NCBI RefSeq assembly: GCF_041911615.1 | Contig: NZ_JAYROR010000018.1 | Coordinates: 1 to 20,893, forward strand | DNA: 20,893 nt | Origin: Zoogloea sp041911615 | GTDB lineage: Bacteria; Pseudomonadota; Gammaproteobacteria; Burkholderiales; Rhodocyclaceae | Direction: 5' to 3' | In this document: piece by piece, positions 7,352 through 17,800 of the stretch | Layout of the letters: each line of letters starts with the position of its first letter | Position numbering within the stretch: the stretch's first letter is position 1 | Made by a program: the position numbers and the translations under genes | Notes under the pieces: generated by a model | What the model saw: the letters and a program-made list of their open reading frames with translations, nothing else | What the model was told of the DNA's origin: nothing | The model's database searches: none

Positions 7352-8713
7352 ATGACCGCGAACCTTCCCCGCGCGCTCCGCCGCGGCCTGATCGCCCTGC
7401 TGGCCGCCGCTGCAGCCTCGGCCGGCGCCGCCGACGCGCCGCGTCTTGATCTCGCGCAGGCCTGGCAGGCCGCTCTCGCCAACGATCCGACCCTGCGCGC
7501 CGCCGCCGCCGGCGCCGATTCGGGCCGCGAACTGCTGCCCCAGGCCGAAGCCCAGCTGTTGCCGCAGGTCGCCTTCAGCTACAACCGCTCGGCCAACGAC
7601 CTGTCCAGCACTTCGCCCAACTTCGTCGGCCAGCGCGTCACCTCCCAGCGCAACTACATGAGCAGCACCGCGCTGCTCAGCGTGCGTCAGCCGCTCATCC
7701 AGCCGGTCCAGTGGGCCGCGGTGCGCCAGGCCCGGGCCCAGGGCGCCGACGCCGACGCCCAGTTCGCCAACGCCCGTCAGCAGCTCGCCGCGCGCCTCGC
7801 CGAAGCCTATTTCGCCTTCCTGCTGGCCGACGACCAGATCGCCCTCGTCGACGCCCAGACCGTCGCCCACGCGACCCAGCTCGACGCCGCCCGCAAGGCC
7901 CTGGCCGCCGGCTCCGGCACCCGCACCGACATCGACGAGGCCCAGGCCCGGCTCGACCTCGACGCGGCCCAGGCGCTGGAGGCGCGCCAGCAGGCGATGC
8001 TGGCCCGGCGCCAGCTCGGCCAGCTGGTCGGCATGCCGTTCGGCGGCGTCGCGCCCCTCGACCTCGCCCGCCTGGCCGGGCAGCCGCCCCGGGTCGGCGA
8101 GCTGGACGACTGGCTGCAGCGCGCCGAGCAGCACAGCGCCGAGCTCAAGTCGCTGCAGGCCCGCCTCGAGGTGGCCAGCGAAGAGCTCGCCAAGGCCCGT
8201 GCCCGTCACCTCCCGACCCTCGACGCCATCGCCCAGTACAACCGCAGCGACAGCGAGACGATCAGCCGCATCGACGCCACCAGCGACACCGCCAGCATCG
8301 GCGTGCAGCTCAACGTGCCGATCTACTCGGGCGGCGGCGTCCAGTCGGCGGTGCGCCAGGCGGCGGCCGAGCGCATCAAGGCCGCCGAGAACCTCGCCGC
8401 CCTGCGCGCCGACCTGGGCCTGCGCCTGCACCGGGAATACCGTGGTCTCAGCGAAGGCCTGCTGCGCGCCCGGGCGCTCGAGCAGGCGGTGCGCTCCGCC
8501 GAGCAGATGGTGACCTCGAACCAGCGCAGCTTCCAGGCCGGCGCCCGCACCACCCTCGATGTGCTCAACGCCCAGCAGCAGCTCGCCACCGCCCGCCGCG
8601 ACCTCTCCCAGGCCCGCTACACCGCGCTGCTGTCGCTGGTTCGCCTGCAGGCGCTGGCCGGCGTGTTCGACGAAGGCGAGCTGGCCGGCCTGAACGACTG
8701 GCTACAGCGCTAA
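7352..8713 (+). CDS. TolC-family outer-membrane channel protein of the type I secretion system
   Basis: The 453-residue protein would form the trimeric outer-membrane and periplasmic tunnel. An Arg-rich N-terminus and an Ala-rich hydrophobic stretch form a signal peptide, with likely cleavage after about residue 26 (SAGA/AD). The mature part has two homologous halves of long amphipathic helices and short strands. LDLAQAWQAALANDPTLRAA opens the first half; the second ends with SFQAGARTTLDVLNAQQQL and a helical C-terminus, both typical of type I secretion TolC proteins. Starts at 7346 or 7349 would add one or two Met and overlap the HlyD-like gene, but the spacing from the ribosome site favours 7352. 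It is the last gene of the operon; 181 bp separate it from the giant gene. Confidence 0.93.
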   Translation: MTANLPRALRRGLIALLAAAAASAGAADAPRLDLAQAWQAALANDPTLRAAAAGADSGRELLPQAEAQLLPQVAFSYNRSANDLSSTSPNFVGQRVTSQRNYMSSTALLSVRQPLIQPVQWAAVRQARAQGADADAQFANARQQLAARLAEAYFAFLLADDQIALVDAQTVAHATQLDAARKALAAGSGTRTDIDEAQARLDLDAAQALEARQQAMLARRQLGQLVGMPFGGVAPLDLARLAGQPPRVGELDDWLQRAEQHSAELKSLQARLEVASEELAKARARHLPTLDAIAQYNRSDSETISRIDATSDTASIGVQLNVPIYSGGGVQSAVRQAAAERIKAAENLAALRADLGLRLHREYRGLSEGLLRARALEQAVRSAEQMVTSNQRSFQAGARTTLDVLNAQQQLATARRDLSQARYTALLSLVRLQALAGVFDEGELAGLNDWLQR

Positions 8714-8894
8714 AACGGCAAAATTAAAAAATTTGATATTAAATTGGCGTTGATTGTTAGTTTTCGTCATCTTTGACAAATTGTTTCGCGATAACTTTCC
8801 TTCAACCGAATCTCCGGACTTCCGCCCGAACGCGGCTGCCGAGTCCCCGAATCCGTCCGATCAGCCCCCGATTTGACTCCCTAGGAGCGTCGCA
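8714..8894 (+). promoter_or_regulatory. AT-rich island upstream of the giant gene
   Basis: From 8711 to about 8810 the sequence is strongly AT-rich, then returns to GC-rich before the start codon. It contains AAATTTGATA (8729-8738), ATATTAAAT (8736-8744), TGGCGTT (8745-8751) and a perfect TTGACA at 8773-8778. No good -10 box lies at 15-19 bp from that TTGACA, so a plain sigma-70 promoter is not evident. No terminator hairpin with a T-run is visible after the TolC-like gene, so read-through from the secretion operon is possible. Confidence 0.5.
8883..8887 (+). promoter_or_regulatory. Ribosome binding site of the giant gene
   Basis: AGGAG is placed 7 bases before the ATG at 8895. It fixes the start of the giant protein at the beginning of a DUF4347-like domain. 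Confidence 0.8.
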
Positions 8895-11800
8895 ATGACC
8901 ACCAGTACCGCCACCCAGATCCTGTTCATCGACTCCCGCGTCACCAGCGCCGATTCGCTGCTGGCCGGCCTCGATTCCTCCATCGAAATCGTCTGGCTGA
9001 GCGCGGACCGCGACGGTCTCGACCAGATCGCCGAGACCTTGGCGGGGCGTACCGGCATCGGCGCCGTGCACGTGGTTTCCCATGGTGGCGCAGGTTACCT
9101 GACCCTCGGCGCGGGCGTCGTCGATACCGCCAGCCTCGCCGCCCATGCGGCCCAGATGGACGTCATCCGCGCCGCCCTGACCGATTCCGCCGACCTGCTG
9201 CTGTACGGTTGCGACGTGGCCGCCGGCGATGCCGGCACCCGCTTCATCGACGCCCTGGCCGGCGCCACCGGCGCCGACGTGGCCGCCTCCACCGATCTCA
9301 CCGGCGGCGCCCTGATGGGCGGCAACTGGACGCTCGAAGCCGCCACCGGCACCATCGAGACCGCCGCCATCGCCCCCGCCGCCTACGACGACGTGCTGGC
9401 CCCCAGCAACGCCGGCTTCGAGAGCGACTTCACCGGCTGGGTCACCAGCGACGCGGTGATCGGCACCGGGTCGGTGTATTCCGCCGGCTCCAACAACTGG
9501 ACGGTCAATCCCTACGGCTCCAAGATGGCCGTGATCCAGCCGGCCGGCGCCTCGGGCGAGCTGGCGGGCGTGTACTCCGCCCTCAAGGTCGGCTCGGCGG
9601 CCCAGAGCTACCTCAACACCCGCTTCTCCAACCCGACCAACTTCGGCTACGTCTACACCGACGTGACCCTCACCGCCGGCGAGACTTTCCAGGTCGCGTG
9701 GAACTACGTCGCCACCGACTACTCGCCGTACAACGACGCCTCGTGGGTGTCGCTGGTGAACACCAGCAACCTGTCCGACACCTCCATGTCGATCACCCCG
9801 GGCGCCGGCTCCACCGCCGTCTCGGGCCAGGTGTCGATCCTCGGCGCCACGGTCACCGGCACCGGCAACTACGTCACCGGCAACTACGGCAGCACCGGCT
9901 GGCAGACCGCCACCATCGTCGCCGGCGAAGCCGGCACCTACCGGCTCGGCTTCGCGGTGTTCAACCTCGCCGACACCATCCTGTCGCCCTACCTGTTCGT
10001 CGACCAGGCCGCCGGCACCACCCTCAAGAACGGCACGCCCTTCGGTCCGGTCGCCGCGCCGACCGTGCTGCCCCCGCCGCCGCCCGCGTCCAACGTCGCC
10101 CCGGTGTTCTCGTCCCCGACCGTGACCTACTCGAGCGGCAGCAACACCTTCGCCGACACCGCCGGCGACGACAGTTTCGTCACCGCCGTCGGCAAGCTCA
10201 ACGCCACCGACGCCGACGGCAACCCGCTCACCTTCTCGGTCGCCGGCGGCAGCTCGTCCACCACCAAGGCCACCGCCTACGGCACCTTCACGATCACCAA
10301 CGCCAGCACCGGCGCCTTCACCTACACGCCCAACAACGGGGCGATCCAGGCGCTCAAGAGCAGCGTCACCGACAGCTTCTCGATCACCGTTTCCGACGGC
10401 AAGGGCGGCACCGCCACCACCACCCTCAGCTTCGCCATCAACGGGGTGAACGACACCACCGTGTTCGGCGGCAGCCACACCGGCGCGGTGCAGGAAGACG
10501 GCACCACCAGCGCCAGCGGCACCGTCACCGCCAGCGACCGCGACACCGGCGACGCCGCCATCAGCGCCAGCGCCGCGGCCAGCATCTACGGCACCTTCAT
10601 CGTGGACGCCAGCGGCAACTGGACCTACGCCCTCAAGAACGGCTCCGCCGCCGTGCAGGGCCTCAATGGCGGCGCGGTGGTCTACGACAGCTTCACCGTG
10701 CACACCGCCGGCGGCGCCGACCAGACCGTCACGATCACCGTCACCGGCGTGAACGACCGCCCGACCCTGTCCTCCAACGCCGCGCTGCTGACCCTTGCCG
10801 AGGACGCCAGCCCGGCCAACGGCCAGACCGTCGCCACCCTGTTCGGCGGCCGCTTCGCCGACGCGGACGCCGGCGCAAGCTTCGGCGGCATCCTCGTCAG
10901 CGCCAACGCCGCCACGGCGGGGCAGGGCGCCTGGTACTACAAAGCCGTCGGTGGCGCCTGGACCGCGATCCCGACGGGGGGGCTGTCCACCTCGAACGCC
11001 CTGGCCCTCGCCAGCACCACCCAGCTCAAGTTCATTCCGGCCCATGACTACAACGGCACCCCGGGCGGGCTCACCGTCTTCGCGGCCGACGACCAGTACG
11101 CCGGCGGCTTCTCCACCAGCGCCGGCCCGGTGCTCGCCGCCACCAGCGGCGAGGGCGTGTCGACGGCTGCCGTCGCCCTGTCGATCACCATTTCGCCGGT
11201 CAATGACGCCCCGGTCTTCACCGCTCCCGGCGACATCGCCGTGAGCTTCGCCGAAACCGCCGTCACCGACCTCACCGGGGCCCTCGTCAGCGCCGCCGGC
11301 CCCGCCCTCGGCGGCACCCTGGCCGCCACCGACGTCGAGAACGATCCGCTCCTCTACGCGATCCAGGGCGGCGCCACCGTCGGCAACCTGTCCATCCTGC
11401 AGGGCACCTACGGCCAGCTCTCGGTCGATCTGCTCACCGGCGTCTGGAGCTACCTGCCCAACAAGATCGTTGCCATCAACGCCCTCGACGCGGGCGAAGT
11501 CGGCCTCGAGAGCTTCACCCTGCACGTCACCGATCCGTCCGGCGCCAACGCCACCAAGCAGCTCAACGTCAGCGTCATCGGCGCCAACGACACCCCGATC
11601 GTGTCCGCCACCGTCGCCGACCAGGGCTTCGCGGGCCCCGGAGAATGGGTCTACCAGATTCCCGTCGGCACCGTCACCGACGCCGAGGGCACCGGGCTGA
11701 GCTATGCCGCCACCCTGTCCGACGGCAACCCGCTGCCGGGCTGGCTCCACTTCGACCCGGTCACCCGCACCCTCAGTGGCAACCCGCCCAAGAGCCTCGA

Positions 11801-14800
11801 GAACACCGCCTTCGACGTGACCCTGACCGTCACCGACAATCACGGCGTGGCCGTCAGCGACACCTTCACCGTCGCGCTCGGTGCCAATCTCAACGACGTG
11901 CCCACCGGCGCGGTCTCCATCGTCAATGACAGCAGCGCCCCGCGCGGCACCGCCAGCCCGCAGCAGGGCGACGTGCTCAGCGTCGGCAACACGCTGGTCG
12001 ATGGCGACGGCCTGGGCGCCATCAGCTACACCTGGTACGCCAACGGCGTGGTGATCGGCAACGGCGGCAGCCACGTCCTCACCCAGGCCGACGTGGGCAA
12101 GTTCATCTCCGTGGTGGCCAGCTACACCGACGCCGGCGGCGTGACCGAGTCCATGTCCAGCGCCAAGACCGGCGCGGTGATCAACACCAACGACGCCCCC
12201 ACCGGCGTGCCGACTGCGACGCTGGCCCAGGGCACCGAGGACAACGTCTATCACGTCACCCAGGCCGACCTGCTCAAGGGCTTCAGCGACGCCGACGGCG
12301 ACATGCTCGACGTCATCGGTCTCATCGTCCTCGACGGCAACGGCCAGCCGCTCGCCGGCGCCAGCGTGTCGGCCAAGTATCCCGACGGCTCCTACGCGAT
12401 CACCCTGCCGCCCAACGCTTCCGGCGACTTCCAGCTCGCCTACCAGGTGACCGACGGCCTCGCCACCGCGCCCGCCGTGCAGACCTTCGGCATCACCGCG
12501 GTGAACGACGCCCCGTCCGGCCTGCCGGCCGGCATCCTCGCCGACGGCACCGAAGACCAGCCCTGTCTCGTCTACGCCGCCGATCTGCTCAACGGCCTGA
12601 GCGACGCCGAGAACGACAGCCTCAGCGTCATCAACCTCCAGGCCGACCACGGCAGCATCGAAGACAACGGCGACGGCACCTTCACGATCACCCCGAACCC
12701 CAACTACAACGGGCTCCTCACCCTCAGCTACAGCGTCATCGACGGCCACGGTGGGGCCGCGGGTGCCAGCCCGGCCCACATCGTCCACCAGTACCTGAAC
12801 ATCGTCCCGGTCGATGACGGCCCGGTGCTGCTCTCCCCGGCCACCGACCAAAGCGTCCTGCCGGGCGACATCCTCGGCTTCAGCGCCGCCGCCTGCTTCG
12901 GCGAAGTGGATGGACAGAGCCTCAGCTACAGCGCCACGCTCTCCGACGGCTCGCCGCTGCCAGGCTGGATCACCTTCGATCCGAGCACCGGCAACTTCAC
13001 CGCCGCGCCGGGCGCCGGCGATATCGGCACCCTCGGCATCAAGGTCGTCGCCAGCGACGGCAACAACACGCTGCAGACCACCTTTGCCCTCGACGTTCCC
13101 GGCGTCACCGGCAACACCGCGCCCGACGGCACGCCGAACCTGCTCCTGCCCGACGGCGTCGAGGACGTGCCCTACGTCGTGTTTGGCGCCGACCTGCTCA
13201 GCGGCATGAGCGACGCGGAGGGCGGCAGCCTGTCGATCGTCAACCTGCATGCCGATCACGGCACCGTCGTCGACAACGGTTCCGGCATCTACATCGTCAC
13301 CCCCGAGCCCAACTACAACGGCCCGGTCAACCTCACCTACGACGTGCTCGACGGGCAGGGTGGCAAGACCGTCGTCAGCCAGCAGTTCGTGCTCGCGCCC
13401 GTCGATGACGCGCCCACCCTGGCCACGCCCCTGGGCAACGTGATCGCGCTGCAGGGCACGCCGATCACCCCCTTCACGGTCGGCGGCCATTTCGCCGAAG
13501 CCGACGGCGCCGCCCTCAACTACACCGCCACCCTCTCCGACGGCTCGCCGCTGCCCGGCTGGCTCAACTTCGACCCGGCCACCGGCACCTTCAGCGGCAC
13601 GCCGGACGCATCGGTGGTCGGCGCCCTCGGCGTCAAGGTCGTCGCCTACGACGGGCTCGGTGTCGGCAGCCAGTCCGTCCAGGCCAGCTTCCTGCTCACC
13701 GTCACCTCCACGCCCAGCTCCACCGACGACAGCGTGTCCACCCTCAAGGACACCCCCATCGTCCTGTCGATCGGCGACTTCGGCGACTACTACGACCCTC
13801 AGGGCGGCGCCGAGCACTACGTCATCATCACCGGCCTGCCGGCCCACGGCACGCTCGCCTTCGACAACGTCACCATCGTCCAGGGAGATCTCGCCAACAC
13901 CTCCGGCCTGCCCAGCGGCACCTCGCCGCTGCCCGCCGGCGAGGTCGGCTACTGGGTGTCGGTGGACGACATCCTCGCCGGCAAGCTGGTGTTTACCCCC
14001 GAGGCCGGCTACCACGGCCCGGTGGACATCGGCTTCAAGGTCGAAAAGAACCCGATCAGCTACACCAGCTACACCCTCGCCATCGACGTCGCCGACACCA
14101 ACGATCCTCCGGTGCTGAGCGGCACCCCGACGGTCCTCACCACCACCGCCGAGGACACCGCCAAGGTCGTCACCCTCGATCAGCTCCTGCAGGGCTACAC
14201 CGACCCCGAGGGCCAGCCGCTCCTGGTCGTCGGCCTGAGCGCCGACCACGGCACCGTCACCGACAACGGCAACAACACCTACACGATCACGCCCGAGCTC
14301 GACTACAACGGCACCATCGTGCTCAGCTACGGCGTCAGCGACGGGGTCAACACCCTCGCCACCGATCTCAACTACAACCTGACGCCGGTCAATGACGCGC
14401 CGGTGCTCGCCAACCCCGTCGGCGACAAGACCCTTGCCGACGTGCAGGCCGGCATCACCCTGCCGTCCAACATCTTCACCGACGTGGACGGCGACGTCCT
14501 CACGGTCACCCCGACCCAGACCAACGGCGATCCGCTGCCGGCCTGGATGACCTGGGACGGCAACCAGCTCAAGCTCACCGGCACCCCGCCGGGCGGCACC
14601 CCCTACATCGACATCCTGCTCACCGCCAGCGACGGCAATGGGGGCGACGCCACCAGCACCTTCCGCATCAGCCTCACCGCCGGCGCCACCGGCAACGGCG
14701 TCGAGACCGCCAACAACCCCGGCAGCGTCACCGTCAGCGCCAGCACCGCGCCGGTGGGCGGCGTCTATCCGGCCGGCACCGTGCTCACCGCCAACGTCAG

Positions 14801-17800
14801 CGACGTGGACGGCTACAACTCCGCCATCGCCTACCAGTGGCAGATGTCCGCCGACGGCGTCAGCGGCTGGAGCGCGATCCCCAACGCCACCAGCTCGCAG
14901 CTCACCCTCGGCCTCACCGAATCCGACCAGTACATCCGGGTCAGCGCCTACTACACCGACGGCGGCAACATCCTCGAAACCCCGGTCTCCTCGCCGGCGA
15001 TCCACGTCGCCCTGCAGGACCACGCCGGCGCCGTCGCGATCAGCGGCACCCCGGCCGCCGGCTACACCCTCGCCGCGACCCTGACCGACAGCGACGGCCT
15101 CACCGGCGCCAGCCCGACCTACACCTGGAAGGCCGACGGCGTCACGGTGCAGAGCGGCAGCTCCAACGCCTACACCCTCACCAACAGCGAAGGCGGCAAG
15201 CTCATCAGCGTCCAGGTGAGCTACACCGACGACAAGGGCTTCGCCACCACCGTCAGCGCCACCGATCCGAACCCGATCCAGCTCGGCTCCGTGCCCCCGG
15301 TGCCGGCTGCGCAGAGCACCGACGCCACCGAAAAGGGCGGCATCGCCAACGCCACCGGCGGCAGCGGTGCCAGCGGCAACCTGCTCAGCGGCGCCACCGA
15401 CGGCAACGCCGGCGACGTCATCACCTTCGACAGCGTGCGCACCGGCAGCGTCGCCGGCCTCGGCGCCCCCGCCCTGATCGACCCGTCGAACCCTGCCTAC
15501 GTCGTGCTTGACGGCACCTACGGCCAGCTCCGCGTCGAGCTCGCCACCGGCGCCTACACCTACACGCTGTTCGACACCCACGCCAACGTCCAGGCCTTGC
15601 GCGCCGGCGAAGTCGCCACCGAATCCTTCAACTACACCCTCAAGGATTCCACCGACCTCACCGGCACCAACTCGCTCACCATCACCGTTCATGGCACCGA
15701 CGACGCCCCCGGCGGCAGCGGCCTCGTTGCCAGCGCGACGGTGACCGAGGACATCGCCACCGCGGTCGACCTCAGCGCCCTGGCCCTGGCCGACGTGGAC
15801 GGCATCGGCACCGACACCTACACGCTGACCCTCTCCGTCGCCACCGCCGGCGCCGTGCTCACCGCCACCAGCGGCGGCGGCGTCACCGTTGCCGGCAGCG
15901 CCAGCGGCACCCTCAGCCTCACCGGCACCCTGGCCGCCCTCAACAGCTTCATCGACAACGCCGGCGCGCTGCACTACACCGGCAAGCTCAACGACGACAC
16001 CAGCGACACCCTCACCGTCACCCTGCAGGACGTCACCAGCGTCGGCAAGCCGGTGGTCAGCCTCGGCACCGTCGCGGTGGACATCACCCCGGTGAACGAC
16101 GCCGCCACCCTCGACCTCGATGCCGACAACTCCAGCGGCGTGGTCGGCACCGGCTATGCCGCCGGCTACACCGCCCGCAGCCACGTCGCGGTCCACGTGG
16201 TCGACAGCGACGTCACCATCCTCGACCCCGACCACGTCGGCGCCACGCCCGACACCATCACGATGGCCACCGTCGCCATCGCCAGCGGTGCCCTCGACAA
16301 CCTGTTCGGCAGCTACGAAACCCTCACCGCCCAAGGTGCGTCCATCGTCACCGTGGGCGACGAGGTGCGCTTCAAGTTCGCCAACTACGACGCCGCCGAC
16401 ACCAGCACCTACCTGGTGCTCGCCGGCAACGGCTCGGCCAAGCTCAGCTTCATCGGCACCGGCTCCTGGGCGCAGTACCAGGACGCCCTGCGCACCGTCC
16501 TCTACGACGACGCCAACCCCAACGCCTCGGCTGGCGCCCGCAGCGTCACCGTCTCGATCCAGGACGGCGCCATCACCACCGGCAGCAGCGACAACAGCCT
16601 CACCACCGTCGCCACCGCCACCATCAACGTGATCTGGGCCCCGGTGGTCGACCTCGACGGCGAAGCCACCGCCAACGTCGACGATCGCAGCTACGCGATC
16701 ACCTACACCGAAAACGGTGCGCCCCTCGCCATCGCCGCGCCCGACGCCAGCATCACCGACCTGGACGGCAACATCAAACAGGTGCAGGTCAGCCTGCGCA
16801 GCGGCGACCCCAGCGCCCCGATCGGCGCCGCCGACCACCTGTCGATCAGCCCCAGCATCGTCACCCTGCTGGCCAGCAAGGGCATCACCACCGTCGTGAG
16901 CGGTGACGCCCACACCGTCACCTTCACCGGCAACGCCGACGGCTCGGTGTTCCAGCTCGGCCTGCGCGCCGTCAAGTACAGCAGCACCTCCGACTCGCCG
17001 GCCCAGGGCCTGGTGCGCTACGTGGATGTCACCACCGTCGACATGCAGGACCACGTCGGCGTCGGGGCCACCACCACCATCAACATCGTCCCGGTGAACG
17101 ACGCCCCGAGCGCCGTGGCCGACACCCACACCGTCGGCGAGGCCGGCGGCCTGCTCAACGGCATCCCCGGGTCGAGCCCGGCCGGCAACGTCCTCGCCAA
17201 CGACACCGATCCCGACGCCTACCTCTCGTCCAACCCGGCCCAGGCCGAGACCAAGGCCGTCTCCGCGGTCGGCTTCGGCCTCACCGCCGGCACCGTCGGC
17301 CAGCCGCTCGCCGGCCAGTACGGCAGCCTCACCCTCAACGCCGACGGCAGCTTCAGCTACACCGTCAATGACGGCAACGCCACCGTCCAGGCCCTGCGCG
17401 CGGTTACCGACACCCTGACCGAAGTCTTCACCTACACCGTCGTCGACGGCGGCGGCCTCACCAGCACCAGCACCCTCACGGTCACCATCACCGGCGTCAA
17501 CGACACGCCGGTCATCACCGTCGCCCCCGCCGACAGCGCCGCCGCCGCCCTCACCGAGACCGATGCCGGCCTCAGCGCCAGCGGCACCCTGTCGGTCGAG
17601 GACGTGGATCTGCTCGACACCGTCACCGCCAGCGTCACCGGCGTGGTCGCCAGCGGCGCCACCACCGGCCTCGCCGCCGACAACGCCACCCTGCTGGCGA
17701 TGCTCGGCGTCGATCCCGGCGCCGTCATCGACGCCAGCCACACCACCGGCACCCTGCACTGGCACTTCGCCTCCGGCAGCGAGGCCTTCAACTACCTGGC

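Noticed and set aside
8773..8795. Perfect TTGACA as the -35 box of a promoter for the giant gene
   Set aside because: No acceptable -10 box lies 15-19 bp downstream; the nearest TA-rich word is only about 11-13 bp away. It is mentioned as a site but not called as a promoter.
9360..9390. TAA and PAA dialanine motifs at the end of the DUF4347-like domain as a LapG-type cleavage site
   Set aside because: The known LapG sites have a Gly (or similar small residue) after the Ala pair; here Ile or Tyr follows. No LapD or LapG gene is in the window.
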